This document shows positions 1 to 8,843 of a stretch of DNA of 64,000 nt, piece after piece (position 1 is the first letter of the stretch; the number at the start of each line of letters is the position of its first letter). The notes under the pieces were generated by a model. It did not search any database, was not told where the DNA came from, and saw nothing but the letters and a program-made list of their open reading frames with translations. Made by a program: the position numbers and the translations under genes. Origin of the DNA: Pedobacter sp. HDW13 (lineage in GTDB: Bacteria > Bacteroidota > Bacteroidia > Sphingobacteriales > Sphingobacteriaceae); assembly GCF_011303555.1 (NCBI RefSeq), contig NZ_CP049868.1:1364001-1428000 (forward strand). The letters run 5' to 3'.

Positions 1-236
1 GAGATATCCTTTTTAGATTGTGCCGGAACCGCTTGCTGACCAGTAATGGTAGTCAACTCAACGATTGTGGTATCCATAATCTTTTTATCTGTAACAGAAA
101 AACGACCAACACCCTGATTGATACAGATTTTTTCCAATTTAGGAACCTGCATTACAGTTTTGTACTGAAATTTTTCTTTTAATGCACTTACAACTTCTTC
201 TTTGTATTTGCTTTTTAATCTTGGTGTAGTAGCCAT
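1..236 (-). CDS. rplE: 50S ribosomal protein L5 (partial, N-terminal part)
   Basis: The first 78 codons of L5 are present; the rest lies beyond the left edge. The protein begins [16 protein letters not shown] and contains the L5-type segment around [17 protein letters not shown]5 binds 5S rRNA in the central protuberance of the large subunit. Its ATG (236-234) shares one base with the stop codon of rplX (a TAATG junction), so the two are translationally coupled. Position and order (L14-L24-L5) are those of the conserved S10/spc cluster. Confidence 0.95.
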   Translation of the reverse strand, partial: MATTPRLKSKYKEEVVSALKEKFQYKTVMQVPKLEKICINQGVGRFSVTDKKIMDTTIVELTTITGQQAVPAQSKKDI

Positions 237-574
237 TATTTAATCTCCTCTCCTGATATTTTAGCAACTCTAACGATTTTGCCATCTGCGTTAAGTTTAC
301 GACCTACGCGTGTAGCTTTACCAGATTTTGGATCAACCAACATCAAGTTAGAAATGTGAAGAGCAGCTTCTTTTTTAATAATACCACCGTTAGGATTTGC
401 AGCATTTGGTTTAGTATGTTTAGATACTAAGTTAATACCTTCTACAATGGCTCTGTTTTTATCTGTTTGTACTGAAAGTACTTTTCCTTGTTGACCTTTT
501 GAATCGCCAGCAATTACTTTAACTAAATCTCCAGTGCGGATTTTAAGTTTTGGTGTATTTACTTTGTTTCCCAT
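236..574 (-). CDS. rplX: 50S ribosomal protein L24
   Basis: L24, 112 residues, begins large-subunit assembly by binding the 5' end of 23S rRNA. The KOW motif is visible near the N-terminus ([20 protein letters not shown], about residues 15-34), followed by the KHTKPN segment that is typical of the family. Length is normal for bacterial L24 with the slightly extended form seen in Bacteroidota. It sits one base downstream of rplN and overlaps rplE by one base, so it belongs to the long minus-strand ribosomal transcript. Confidence 0.96.
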   Translation of the reverse strand: MGNKVNTPKLKIRTGDLVKVIAGDSKGQQGKVLSVQTDKNRAIVEGINLVSKHTKPNAANPNGGIIKKEAALHISNLMLVDPKSGKATRVGRKLNADGKIVRVAKISGEEIK

Positions 575-575
575 T

Positions 576-944
576 TTATAATACCTCCGGTGCTAATGAT
601 ACGATTTTCATGAATTGTTTTTCACGTAGTTCTCTCGCAACCGGGCCAAAGATACGTGTACCTCTTGGCTCATCCTGTGCGTTCAATAATACAGCTGCAT
701 TATCGTCAAAACGGATATAAGAACCATCTTTACGACGGATTTCTTTTTTAGTTCTTACAACAACTGCTTTAGAAACTGTACCTTTTTTAATATTACCCGA
801 AGGTATAGCGCTTTTTACGGTAACAACTACTTTATCACCAATTGAAGCATAACGTTTGCCGGTTCCACCTAGCACGCGAATTACCAATACTTCTTTTGCG
901 CCGCTGTTATCAGCAACGTTTAATCTTGATTCCTGTTGTACCAT
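576..944 (-). CDS. rplN: 50S ribosomal protein L14
   Basis: L14, 122 residues, lies at the subunit interface and contacts 16S rRNA in bridges B5 and B8. The hallmark opening [19 protein letters not shown] and the [13 protein letters not shown] segment near the C-terminus identify it without ambiguity, and the length is exactly standard. It follows rpsQ by one base and precedes rplX by one base, so it is tightly packed in the operon. A 72-aa frame on the opposite strand here is only a shadow. Confidence 0.97.
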   Translation of the reverse strand: MVQQESRLNVADNSGAKEVLVIRVLGGTGKRYASIGDKVVVTVKSAIPSGNIKKGTVSKAVVVRTKKEIRRKDGSYIRFDDNAAVLLNAQDEPRGTRIFGPVARELREKQFMKIVSLAPEVL

Positions 945-945
945 C

Positions 946-1200
946 TTATTTAGCTCTTTCTAAAATTTGTACCAATCTCCAGTTCTTGTTTTTACTCAAA
1001 GGACGAGTTTCCATAATCAATACTGTATCGCCGATACCGCATTCGTTTTTCTCGTCGTGAGCCATAAATTTGGTAGTTTTCTTCACGAACTTACCATAAA
1101 TCGGGTGTTTTACTTTACGTTCCACGCTCACTACAACAGATTTATCCATCTTGTTGCTTACCACTAACCCGGTTCTTGTTTTTCTTAATTGTCTTTCCAT
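946..1200 (-). CDS. rpsQ: 30S ribosomal protein S17
   Basis: S17, 84 residues, is a primary 16S rRNA binding protein that nucleates assembly of the 5' domain. The family signature is seen as [20 protein letters not shown] followed by the [14 protein letters not shown] and [11 protein letters not shown] segments. The gene lies 13 bases downstream of rpmC and one base upstream of rplN, in the standard L29-S17-L14 order. Nothing is unusual about it. Confidence 0.96.
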   Translation of the reverse strand: MERQLRKTRTGLVVSNKMDKSVVVSVERKVKHPIYGKFVKKTTKFMAHDEKNECGIGDTVLIMETRPLSKNKNWRLVQILERAK

Positions 1201-1213
1201 GTCGACTCTCGAA

Positions 1214-1426
1214 TTATTTAGTTTCAGTAGCTGACTCAGTGTTTTTCACTTTAGTCAACTCAGTGTTTAAACGGGCTATGTCTTTCCTTACTTTTGCAAT
1301 GCGCGAAGGATTTTCGATAGCTGAAATAGTGTGAGCGAACTTCAATTTTGATAAGTTCTCTTTTTCTTCCGCAATCTTAGCTACTAATTCTTCTTTTGAA
1401 AGCCCTGTGATTTCTGAATTTTTCAT
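1214..1426 (-). CDS. rpmC: 50S ribosomal protein L29
   Basis: L29, 70 residues, sits near the polypeptide exit tunnel and helps form the docking site for trigger factor and SRP. It is a short helical-hairpin protein; [20 protein letters not shown] and the [13 protein letters not shown] segment are visible. A short Thr/Glu-rich tail (about the last 12 residues) extends past the core. A 73-base gap separates it from rplP upstream, one of the largest gaps in this operon, but I see no convincing promoter or terminator there. Confidence 0.94.
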   Translation of the reverse strand: MKNSEITGLSKEELVAKIAEEKENLSKLKFAHTISAIENPSRIAKVRKDIARLNTELTKVKNTESATETK

Positions 1427-1499
1427 TTTTCTTTTTCTTTTACGTTGAGTGTAGCGGTTATAATAAACAAGTATTTACAACATTCACCTCAACACTTTA

Positions 1500-1922
1500 C
1501 TATGCTTCTACGTAATCTCTACGTACTACGAATTTGGTTTGGATTGGTAATTTCTGAGCTGCTAAACGCAATGCTTCTTTAGCAATTTCTAAAGGCACAC
1601 CTTCAGCTTCGAAAATTACACGTCCAGGTCTTACAACTGCTACCCAATACTCAGGAGCACCTTTACCTTTACCCATACGTACCTCAGCAGGTTTTTTAGT
1701 TACCGGTTTGTCAGGGAAAATTCTGATCCATACTTGACCTTCACGTTTCATGAAACGTGTTACGGCAATACGGGCAGCCTCTATCTGGCGACTTGTGATC
1801 CAAGTTGCTTCTAAAGATTTGATACCGAAAGATCCGAATGCTAATTCAGCTCCACGAGAAGCTAAACCCTTCATTCTGCCTTTTTGCATCTTCCTGAACT
1901 TCGTTCTTTTTGGCTGTAACAT
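1500..1922 (-). CDS. rplP: 50S ribosomal protein L16
   Basis: L16, 140 residues, helps position the A-site tRNA and organises the peptidyl-transferase region. It begins [19 protein letters not shown], the usual N-terminus, with the conserved [18 protein letters not shown] and [19 protein letters not shown] segments. Length is standard. It lies between rpsC and rpmC as in the S10 operon of most bacteria. Confidence 0.97.
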   Translation of the reverse strand: MLQPKRTKFRKMQKGRMKGLASRGAELAFGSFGIKSLEATWITSRQIEAARIAVTRFMKREGQVWIRIFPDKPVTKKPAEVRMGKGKGAPEYWVAVVRPGRVIFEAEGVPLEIAKEALRLAAQKLPIQTKFVVRRDYVEA

Positions 1923-1962
1923 TTTATTTTGTTCTAATCGTTAAACGATGTTAATAAATCAA

Positions 1963-2805
1963 TTATTTACGAGGGCCTCTGTTAGCGCCTGCGCCACCAC
2001 CTCTGTTTGCACCACCTTGGCCTGGACCACGACCACCGCCTTGGTTTCCACCACGTCTGTCGTTACCGCCACGGTTATCTCTTCCACCACCTCTGTTATC
2101 TCTTCCACCGAATGCTGGTTTCTCTGACTGGCCTTTTGGACCGTTGTTTGTCGAACCGATGTTTGGAGACAAATCACGTTTTCCATAAACCTCACCTTTA
2201 CAAATCCATACTTTAATACCGATTTTACCATAAGTGGTTAAAGCTTCAGCTAAAGCATAGTCGATATCAGCACGGAATGTATGCAAAGGCACTCTTCCTT
2301 CTTTGTACTGCTCAGTACGTGCCATCTCAGCACCACCTAAACGACCAGAAGTCATGATTTTGATACCTTCAGCACCCATACGCATGGTTGATGCGATAGA
2401 AGATTTCATTGCTCTACGGAATGAGATCCTTGCTTCTAATTGTTTTGCAACACCTTCTGCAACTAATTGTGCATCAAGTTCAGGGCGTTTAATTTCAAAG
2501 ATGTTAATCTGAATTTCCTTTTTAGTTAATTTCTTTAACTCTTCTTTGATTTTATCAACCTCAGCACCTGCTTTACCGATTACGATACCCGGACGAGCTG
2601 TGTGGATAGTTACAGTGATACGTTTTAACGTACGCTCGATAACTACTTTTGCAACACCGCCTTTTGCGATACGGGCAGAAAGGTATTTTCTTATTTTCTC
2701 ATCTTCAACTAATTTATCGGAGTAGTTGTTGCCACCGAACCAGTTAGAATCCCATCCTTTGATAATTCCTAACCTGGCACCTATTGGATTTGCTTTTTGT
2801 CCCAT
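1963..2805 (-). CDS. rpsC: 30S ribosomal protein S3 with Gly/Arg-rich C-terminal tail
   Basis: S3, 280 residues, lies at the mRNA entry of the small subunit and contributes to helicase activity. The KH domain is visible ([18 protein letters not shown], about residues 75-92), and the S3 C-terminal domain ends near KRDLSPNI (about residue 216). After this comes a tail of roughly 65 residues made of Gly, Arg, Asn and Asp in [12 protein letters not shown] steps, absent from E. coli S3 (233 residues). The tail is in frame and ends in a normal stop. An overlapping 90-aa frame in the tail region is a frame shadow. Confidence 0.96.
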   Translation of the reverse strand: MGQKANPIGARLGIIKGWDSNWFGGNNYSDKLVEDEKIRKYLSARIAKGGVAKVVIERTLKRITVTIHTARPGIVIGKAGAEVDKIKEELKKLTKKEIQINIFEIKRPELDAQLVAEGVAKQLEARISFRRAMKSSIASTMRMGAEGIKIMTSGRLGGAEMARTEQYKEGRVPLHTFRADIDYALAEALTTYGKIGIKVWICKGEVYGKRDLSPNIGSTNNGPKGQSEKPAFGGRDNRGGGRDNRGGNDRRGGNQGGGRGPGQGGANRGGGAGANRGPRK

Positions 2806-2812
2806 TTCCTAA

Positions 2813-3172
2813 TTAGTTTTGAGTTTCTGTATTTTTACTATCTACAATCAGCGTTACGTGGTTAGAACGTTTGCGAATTCTATATCCACGGCCTTGAGGA
2901 GCTGGACGTAAGCGTTTTAACTGACGGCCACCATCAACCATAACTGTTTTTACAAAAAGTTGGTTTTCTTCAGGGCGGGCACCTTCATTTTTAGCTTCCC
3001 AGTTTTTAATAGCAGATAATAATAATTTCTCAACTCTTATTGCTGCTTCTTTGTTGGTAAACTTTAAAATGCTTAATGCTTTCTCTACACGTTCACCTCT
3101 GATAAGATCTACAACCAAACGCATCTTACGCGGTGAGGTTGGACAATTGTTTAATTTTGCTATTGCTTCCAT
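2813..3172 (-). CDS. rplV: 50S ribosomal protein L22
   Basis: L22, 119 residues, has a globular part on the ribosome surface and a beta-hairpin loop lining the exit tunnel, where macrolide-resistance changes can occur. The conserved core ([21 protein letters not shown]) and the hairpin region with the [19 protein letters not shown] segment are visible. The gene is 7 bases downstream of rpsS and 7 upstream of rpsC. Length is normal. Confidence 0.96.
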   Translation of the reverse strand: MEAIAKLNNCPTSPRKMRLVVDLIRGERVEKALSILKFTNKEAAIRVEKLLLSAIKNWEAKNEGARPEENQLFVKTVMVDGGRQLKRLRPAPQGRGYRIRKRSNHVTLIVDSKNTETQN

Positions 3173-3179
3173 TGTCTAA

Positions 3180-3446
3180 TTATTTTTTCTTTTCAGCGTG
3201 TCCTCTGAATGTTCTGGTTGGAGCAAATTCTCCCAACTTGTGACCAACCATGTTTTCTGTTACGTACACAGGAATAAATTTATTACCGTTGTGTACTGCA
3301 AATGTATGATTAACGAAATCTGGTGAAATCATTGATCTACGAGACCAAGTTTTGATTACAGACTTTTTGCCTGAATCATTCATAGAGTTTACTTTTTTCT
3401 CTACGTTATGGTCAATATAAGGTCCTTTTTTTATCGAACGAGCCAT
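3180..3446 (-). CDS. rpsS: 30S ribosomal protein S19
   Basis: S19, 88 residues, forms a complex with S13 in the head of the small subunit. The start [19 protein letters not shown] and the later [15 protein letters not shown] motif are characteristic. Its ATG (3446-3444) overlaps the stop codon of rplB by one base, indicating coupled translation. Standard length and position. Confidence 0.97.
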   Translation of the reverse strand: MARSIKKGPYIDHNVEKKVNSMNDSGKKSVIKTWSRRSMISPDFVNHTFAVHNGNKFIPVYVTENMVGHKLGEFAPTRTFRGHAEKKK

Positions 3447-4270
3447 TATTTCTTCCTTCTCTCTATGATGTAACGATTAGAATATTTTTTAAGTTCTCTG
3501 GTTTTGTAGCCTTTAGCTAAAACGCCATTTCTTGAACGTGGGTGACCACCTGATGATCTACCTTCACCACCACCCATTGGGTGATCAACAGGGTTCATCG
3601 CTACCGGTCTAGTTCTCGGACGACGGCCCAACCAACGTTTACGACCAGCTTTACCTAATACTTCGTTTGCGTGATCTGAGTTAGATACAGCACCGATAGT
3701 AGCAAGACAAGTAGTCAGGATTAAACGGGTTTCGCCTGAAGGCATTTTCAAAGTAGCATATTTACCATCGCGGGCAGCTAATTGTGCGTAAGCACCTGCA
3801 CTACGAGCCAATTGTGCTCCTTTTCCAGGGTGAATCTCCACGTTGTGGATGATAGAACCTAATGGAATGTTCGATAATTTTAAAGTGTTACCTACTTCTG
3901 GAGCTGCAGTATCGCCCGATAATAATACCGAACCAACTTGCAATCCTTCAGGAGCAATGATATAACGCTTCTCGCCATCAGCATAGTGTAATAATGCGAT
4001 GCGGGCAGTACGGTTTGGATCGTATTCTACAGTAGCAACTGTAGCAGGAATATCGAATTTATCGCGTTTGAAATCGATAATACGATAAGATTTTTTGTGA
4101 CCACCACCCATGTAGCGCATGGTCATCTTTCCTGTATTGTTACGTCCACCAGACTTTTTTGATGATGCAACCAATGATTTTTCGGGCTTGGTTGCTGTAA
4201 TCTCCGTAAAGCTAGCACCAACTCTGAAGCGGGTACCTGGAGTAACTGGTTTAAATTTTCTTAAGCCCAT
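3446..4270 (-). CDS. rplB: 50S ribosomal protein L2
   Basis: L2, 274 residues, is required for subunit association and peptidyl-transferase activity. The N-terminal OB-like region is followed by the SH3-like domain. The conserved C-terminal segment [20 protein letters not shown] is present and includes the histidine (E. coli His229 region) close to the catalytic centre. The length matches the family. The gene overlaps rpsS by one base and follows rplW. Confidence 0.97.
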   Translation of the reverse strand: MGLRKFKPVTPGTRFRVGASFTEITATKPEKSLVASSKKSGGRNNTGKMTMRYMGGGHKKSYRIIDFKRDKFDIPATVATVEYDPNRTARIALLHYADGEKRYIIAPEGLQVGSVLLSGDTAAPEVGNTLKLSNIPLGSIIHNVEIHPGKGAQLARSAGAYAQLAARDGKYATLKMPSGETRLILTTCLATIGAVSNSDHANEVLGKAGRKRWLGRRPRTRPVAMNPVDHPMGGGEGRSSGGHPRSRNGVLAKGYKTRELKKYSNRYIIERRKK

Positions 4271-4290
4271 AGTTATAATGAATTATTAAA

Positions 4291-4593
4291 TTAAAGGGTT
4301 GCGTAATAATCTATTGTTTCGCCGTCTTTCAACGTTACGATTGCTTTTTTGTATTTCGGGCTACGACCTGATACAAAACCTGCTTTAGTGTAACGAGATT
4401 TAGCTTTTCCATCAACAACCATAGTGTTAACTGCAACGATGGTTACACCGTACAATTTCTCAATAGCTGCTTTGATCTGGATTTTGTTAGCCTTGTGGTT
4501 AACGCTAAAAGTGAAACGGTTAGATTTCTCAGTTAAAGCTGAAGCTTTTTCGGTTAATATTGGTTTTTTTAAAATTTCCATATTACTTGGCAA
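4291..4593 (-). CDS. rplW: 50S ribosomal protein L23
   Basis: L23, 100 residues, sits at the tunnel exit and is a main contact for trigger factor and SRP. The start ([20 protein letters not shown]) and the later [20 protein letters not shown] segment are family hallmarks. The gene overlaps the end of rplD by 11 bases in another frame. Alternative in-frame starts at codons 1 and 5 (MPSNMEIL) are possible; I kept the longer one. Confidence 0.95.
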   Translation of the reverse strand: MPSNMEILKKPILTEKASALTEKSNRFTFSVNHKANKIQIKAAIEKLYGVTIVAVNTMVVDGKAKSRYTKAGFVSGRSPKYKKAIVTLKDGETIDYYATL

Positions 4594-5212
4594 ATGCCTC
4601 CTCCAAAGTTTTAACAGAATCAGCAGTTAACACAAGTACACCAGCGTTTAATACATCATAAGTATTCAAATCTGCTGCAGAGATTACTTTAGTTTTCTGA
4701 ACGTTTCTGCTTGATAAATAGATATTATTATTTTGTGCAGGTAAAACCAACAAAGTTTTTTGAGTATCTACTTTTAAAGCAGCCAATAAACTTGTAAAGT
4801 TTTTAGTTTTAATTGTATCGAAGCTGAAATCTTCTAAAACTACCACGTTGTTATCTTTTGCTTTATAAGCTAAAGCTGATTTACGTGCTAATGATTTTAA
4901 TTTCTTGTTCAATTTAAAACTGTAATCACGTGGCTGAGGACCGAAAACACGACCACCACCGTTAAATAACGGAGATTTAATGCTACCAGCACGGGCACCA
5001 CCTGTACCTTTTTGTTTGTATAGTTTACGGGTCGAACCAGCAATCTCGTTACGTTGTTTAGATTTGTGAGTACCCTGACGTTGGTTAGCCAAATACTGTT
5101 TTACATCTAAATAAATCGCGTGGTCGTTAGGCTCGATACCAAATACCGATTCAGGAAGTTGCACCTTGGCACCTGTTTCTTTACCTGAAATGTTTAATAC
5201 TTTAACTTCCAT
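4583..5212 (-). CDS. rplD: 50S ribosomal protein L4
   Basis: L4, 209 residues, has a globular domain and a long basic loop that reaches into the exit tunnel ([20 protein letters not shown] region, about residues 70-90). In E. coli L4 is also the autogenous repressor of the S10 operon, acting on the leader RNA. The hairpin upstream of rplC in this window could serve a similar purpose, but that is only inference. The gene lies 4 bases downstream of rplC and overlaps rplW. Confidence 0.96.
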   Translation of the reverse strand: MEVKVLNISGKETGAKVQLPESVFGIEPNDHAIYLDVKQYLANQRQGTHKSKQRNEIAGSTRKLYKQKGTGGARAGSIKSPLFNGGGRVFGPQPRDYSFKLNKKLKSLARKSALAYKAKDNNVVVLEDFSFDTIKTKNFTSLLAALKVDTQKTLLVLPAQNNNIYLSSRNVQKTKVISAADLNTYDVLNAGVLVLTADSVKTLEEAFAK

Positions 5213-5216
5213 CTGA

Positions 5217-5834
5217 TTATTTGTCTAAGATTACGTAAGAACCTTTAGCTCCTGGAATGGAACCACTAACTACTAATAAGTTTTGCTCAGCGTAAACTTT
5301 CAAAACCTGTAAGTTTTGAATTTTCACTCTGTCTCCACCTGTTCTTCCTGCCATGCGCATTCCTTTGAATACACGTGAAGGGAATGATGATGCTCCCAAT
5401 GAACCTGGGGCACGTAAACGGTTATGCTGACCGTGAGTCTGCATACCAACACCGGCAAATCCGTGGCGTTTTACAACACCCTGAAAACCTTTACCTTTTG
5501 AGGTACCTACAACATCAACAAAATCGCCTTCTGCGAATGCATCTACAGTTACAACATCACCTAAGTTAAGTGCAGTTGTAAATGAGTTGAATTCTACCAG
5601 CTTGCGTTTCGGAGTTGTGTTTGCTTTCGCGAAATGGCCTTTCAATGGTTGAGTTGTGTTTTTCTCTTTTTTCTCATCGTAACCCAGTTGGATTGACGAG
5701 TAACCATCTACTTCTTCGGTTTTTACCTGTGTAACTACACAAGGTCCAGCCTCGATTACCGTACAAGGAATGTTTCTTCCTTCGGCATCAAAGATACTGG
5801 TCATTCCTACTTTTTTTCCAATAATTCCTGACAT
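5217..5834 (-). CDS. rplC: 50S ribosomal protein L3
   Basis: L3, 205 residues from the chosen start, is an early assembly protein whose loop reaches the peptidyl-transferase centre. I place the start at 5834, giving [16 protein letters not shown], the usual L3 N-terminus. An upstream in-frame ATG at 5882 would add 16 residues that do not resemble L3 and would translate through the leader hairpin. The conserved [20 protein letters not shown] region holds the glutamine site methylated in E. coli. It is the first gene of this operon because rpsJ, normally just upstream, is 14 kb away. Confidence 0.96.
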   Translation of the reverse strand: MSGIIGKKVGMTSIFDAEGRNIPCTVIEAGPCVVTQVKTEEVDGYSSIQLGYDEKKEKNTTQPLKGHFAKANTTPKRKLVEFNSFTTALNLGDVVTVDAFAEGDFVDVVGTSKGKGFQGVVKRHGFAGVGMQTHGQHNRLRAPGSLGASSFPSRVFKGMRMAGRTGGDRVKIQNLQVLKVYAEQNLLVVSGSIPGAKGSYVILDK

Positions 5835-5859
5835 TTTATCTTTTAATTTTAACACCCAT

Positions 5860-5877
5860 CGAAGCAGTAGGGCTTCG
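5860..5877 (-). promoter_or_regulatory. leader hairpin upstream of rplC
   Basis: A perfect 6-bp stem (CGAAGC/GCTTCG) with a 6-base loop lies inside the predicted 5' leader of rplC, between the promoter and the ATG. By analogy with the E. coli S10 leader it could be an autoregulatory site for a ribosomal protein such as L4. The stem is short and there is no U-run, so it is not a terminator. Function is inferred. Confidence 0.35.
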
Positions 5878-5910
5878 TTCAAGGTGGTTGTACATCCCCG
5901 AAAGGGACGG

Positions 5911-5941
5911 CAAAGATAGACAAGAATTATTAATTTTCAAA
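5911..5941 (-). promoter_or_regulatory. Bacteroidetes-type promoter of the rplC operon
   Basis: On the minus strand TTTG (5941-5938), a 19-base spacer and TATCTTTG (5918-5911) exactly match the Bacteroidetes primary sigma consensus TTTG-N19-TAnnTTTG. The transcription start would fall near 5905, leaving a leader of about 70 bases before rplC. This explains how the S10 genes are expressed without rpsJ upstream. Confidence 0.7.
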
Positions 5942-6005
5942 TAGTTAGCGAAATATTTTTTCAAATAAATTGCTGATATGATGCGATTTAACTTTAAAAG
6001 TAGTG

Positions 6006-6401
6006 TTAATGAGCTAAACCACCATTTAAACTGATAGTTATAATCGCTAAAATGATAAATCCGATAAGCACATATAGGTAATCGCGCTCTATTAAAAAGC
6101 TAAAAATGGCGAACACAATCCGGGCTATCGGCGTGAATATCAGCATCAATATGCCAAATTGCACTACTGCATCGCCCTGAAAAGTAAGTACACCTTTGAA
6201 TATGGCTGCTATCGACGAAAATTTAGCCAGCTCGGGTTTAAAAACTTTATAGTCGGTAATTACACCTTTGTTATGGCTCAGGAAAATTACCCCGCCTATT
6301 AGCACAATACCCATCGAAATAATTACGCCTGCACGCAAAAGTGTACCCAGTATTAGCTGAATATCTTTATCTTTTATGTTTTCCTTATTGGCTGTGTTCA
6401 T
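6006..6401 (-). CDS. DUF1634 family membrane protein
   Basis: A 131-residue integral membrane protein with three hydrophobic segments (about residues 22-44, 77-98 and 108-127). It resembles the DUF1634 family, which is usually encoded next to TauE/SafE permeases. That is the arrangement here: its ATG (6401-6399) overlaps the stop codon of the upstream permease by one base (TAATG). A subunit or helper of the permease is the natural inference; no biochemical role is established. Confidence 0.75.
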   Translation of the reverse strand: MNTANKENIKDKDIQLILGTLLRAGVIISMGIVLIGGVIFLSHNKGVITDYKVFKPELAKFSSIAAIFKGVLTFQGDAVVQFGILMLIFTPIARIVFAIFSFLIERDYLYVLIGFIILAIITISLNGGLAH

Positions 6402-7233
6402 TACAATCCGCTTATTCCTTTATAAATCATTTGCATAGCCAGAAATGCAACCACCACCGCAAACACAATTTTAAGCTTATCGGTTTTGGTTTTCAATAAA
6501 ACTTTCGAACCCACCGTAGCACCGGTTAAAACGCCAATACAAACCGGCATGGCGATACCTGGATCGATTTGACCACGATGTAGGTAAACCACCGCACTGG
6601 CCGCTGCAGTAACGCCCATCATAAAATTACTGGTAGTGGTCGATACTTTAAAAGGCAAACGCATAATGTTATCCATCGCAATTACTTTTAAAGCTCCGCT
6701 TCCAATACCCAGCAAACCAGATAAGGTTCCGGCAAAAAGCATCATAAAGAAACCGCCGGGTATGTGCTTTACCGCATAGGCATGCTCTGTTCCCCTGTCG
6801 GGATAAGATCCGTTCAATTTAAAAAACCTGGCCCATTTATCGGTATCATCTAAAGTAGTATGGTCTACTTTCTTCTTCAAAGTCATGATGGCCGAAAAGA
6901 TAAGGATACAGCCAAATAGAATGGCAATGTAGTTGGCATTTAGGTAAACGGCTACAATTGCGCCACAAATGGCACCAATGGTAGTGGCTATCTCTAAAAA
7001 CATACCGATACGGATATTGGTAATCCCCTCTTTAACATAAGCTGCCGCCGAACCCGATGAAGTAGCAATAACCGAAACAATAGATGCACCAATGGCGTAA
7101 TGGATATCTACCCCAAAGCCAAGGTGAGTAAAGGGATAATAATTACGCCTCCGCCCAAACCCGTTAACGAACCCAGTAATCCGGCCAAAAAAGCACCTAA
7201 TAAAACGATTATGGTAAACAGCAATACCGACAT
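6401..7233 (-). pseudogene. TauE/SafE family anion permease (frameshifted)
   Basis: A sulfite/organosulfur-type permease of the TauE/SafE family, read in two frames. Codons from 7233 give an N-terminal helix with the GLLGSLTGLGGGVIIIPLL motif and then reach a stop. One frame over, translation resumes as VDIHYAIGASIVSVIATSSG and runs to the stop at 6401. Adding one base to the run of four C (7111-7114; G on the coding strand) restores one 277-residue protein of normal family length. The C-terminal 200 residues alone form an open frame starting at 7003. The gene is either a sequencing error or a recent inactivation. It overlaps the DUF1634 gene by one base. A -7 box lies 5 bases before the ATG. 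Confidence 0.85.
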
Positions 7234-7238
7234 GCGGG

Positions 7239-7270
7239 CAAATATAATGTACTGTTTTTGGGGAAACGAA
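7239..7270 (-). promoter_or_regulatory. putative promoter of the TauE/SafE gene
   Basis: TATATTTG (7246-7239 on the minus strand) matches the -7 consensus TAnnTTTG, with TTCG 20 bases upstream (7270-7267) as an imperfect -33 box. Only 5 bases separate it from the ATG at 7233, so the mRNA may be leaderless or nearly so. Confidence 0.4.
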
Positions 7271-7337
7271 GGATTAAGGGAATAAAATAAAGTCTATATA
7301 TTAAGGGGATAAAATAGAATTTTGAGATAAAATAACC

Positions 7338-7399
7338 GTCACCCTGAATTTATTCAGGGCCTCTGGAGAAGTGAGCTGCTGAAATAAATTCAGCATGAC
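7338..7399. repeat. intergenic inverted repeat (TGAATTTATTCAG family)
   Basis: Two arms, 7338-7357 and 7379-7399, are near-perfect inverted copies of each other. Each carries a TGAATTTATTyCAG core flanked by GTCAyCC/GCATGAC. The left arm is itself palindromic (8-bp stem 7342-7349/7352-7359). The element lies between two minus-strand genes and codes for nothing. It looks like a dispersed REP-like unit; a half-copy ending in GTCAGCATGAC occurs near 43880-43892. Confidence 0.6.
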
Positions 7400-7415
7400 G
7401 TGAACTTATGCTAAT

Positions 7416-8672
7416 CTATTTACCAAGTCTCTTAATCATTTCCGCACTTAAATCCCTGCCATCATTCAGCCGGTTGGCAAAAAACGATTTGGCGGCTTCA
7501 AAATGTGCTTTATAGCCATTAATATCGCCATAACCAATTATTGAAGCCCACTCGTGCACAGCAGTATGGAATTCGAGGTCATCGCCGCGAATGGATTTAT
7601 CGTACAAAGCCGTTTGGATCGATTCTTCGAGCATTTCCTTGTTTTTGAAAAGATACTCGGCAATACCCAGTCTCAGTTTAAACGGTGGGGTTTGGCAAAT
7701 CAGGTTATCGTAAGGGTTTACTCCCATTTTATACCAAGCATACACCATACTTAGCAAACTTAAATGCGAATTGGGTTTCTGTTTATGGTCTGCATCCGAA
7801 AGACTGAATTCTTTCATGATGTTATCGTCAAGCAGCAACAACTGGCGGCTTTCGTGAAACACAAAATCGCGGGCAGCATAAATTTTCTCCCTGAACTCGA
7901 CTTCATTTTCGCAGATCATGAGTTTATAGAGTTCAGATTCGGCCTGGGCATAATATTTTACCTGCTTTTGCGCATAAGGGTTTAATATGGCCAAACCAGC
8001 ATAGATGTGAGATTTGTAGCTAAAAATCCTTAGCGTGGTTAAAATCTTTACATTATCAATCCCTCCGGCATAGGCAGGGTTATCCCATGGGAAAAAACCG
8101 GCATTTTTCCAGGCAGAGCCCATGCTTTCGAAACCCATGTGGGTAACGGCCTGTGTATCGGCCACAATGCGGTCGTGCTCGCGGTAATCGTCCATCTCAA
8201 TGATGTTCGACTTTAAAGATTGATAAATTTCCAACGCTTTAGCGTAAACCTCATCGGTAGCACGGTGGCGCACCACCACCAGGGTCTGCCCCTCCGGACT
8301 AAAAGCCGGGCCATGCAAAGAATGGCAGGTTACAATCTGGGTGTCGGGCGGAAGGTGTTTTTCAAAAGCGGCAATTTCGGGATGTTTAACTGATGTTTGG
8401 CCCGAAACAATTGCACCATATTTGGTAGAGCGTGCAAAAGTAGCCACCACCTCATCAATTTTTTCGGCTTCAACGCAGTAAATTATAAAATCAGATTTGC
8501 GTGCCACTTCATGCCCATCGATTAAGACTTCAATTCCTTTAGGCTCGAGCTCATTTTTTAAATCTGTAAAACGCAAAGGCATATCTGCCCCGCATACTTT
8601 ATAACCAGCGTTTACAAACGATACAGCATACAATTTGCCCATATCGCCTAAACCAATAATTCCTATTTGCAT
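7416..8672 (-). CDS. prephenate dehydrogenase, fungal Tyr1-like
   Basis: A 418-residue NAD(P)-dependent dehydrogenase. The Rossmann motif GIIGLGDMG is at residues 4-12, and the long all-helical C-terminal half suits the prephenate dehydrogenase fold. The segment SLHGPAFSPEGQ, the QTSVKHPEI stretch and the overall length resemble the yeast Tyr1 type rather than the short bacterial TyrA (about 290 residues). It would convert prephenate to 4-hydroxyphenylpyruvate in tyrosine synthesis. It stands alone between intergenic repeats. A TACATTTG -7 box lies 4 bases upstream of the ATG. Function rests on resemblance, so moderate certainty. Confidence 0.72.
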   Translation of the reverse strand: MQIGIIGLGDMGKLYAVSFVNAGYKVCGADMPLRFTDLKNELEPKGIEVLIDGHEVARKSDFIIYCVEAEKIDEVVATFARSTKYGAIVSGQTSVKHPEIAAFEKHLPPDTQIVTCHSLHGPAFSPEGQTLVVVRHRATDEVYAKALEIYQSLKSNIIEMDDYREHDRIVADTQAVTHMGFESMGSAWKNAGFFPWDNPAYAGGIDNVKILTTLRIFSYKSHIYAGLAILNPYAQKQVKYYAQAESELYKLMICENEVEFREKIYAARDFVFHESRQLLLLDDNIMKEFSLSDADHKQKPNSHLSLLSMVYAWYKMGVNPYDNLICQTPPFKLRLGIAEYLFKNKEMLEESIQTALYDKSIRGDDLEFHTAVHEWASIIGYGDINGYKAHFEAAKSFFANRLNDGRDLSAEMIKRLGK

Positions 8673-8843
8673 GAAACAAATGTAACCTATCGCACATAAT
8701 TTTATAATAAAACTTCGATAAAATTGTTATTTAACATGTTAAACACAAACATATTTGTCTTTCACCCCTAAACTTCACATAAAAATATTAACCGGGAAAT
8801 GGATAAAAATGTAGTTTTACACGATAACACCTATATTTAAACT

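Noticed and set aside
1959..2231. 90-codon minus-strand frame overlapping the end of rpsC
   Set aside because: It is another frame of the Gly/Arg repeats; the S3 frame itself is complete with a normal stop.
5835..5882. Upstream ATG adding 16 residues to L3
   Set aside because: The extra residues do not match L3 and overlap the leader hairpin; the usual N-terminus starts at 5834.
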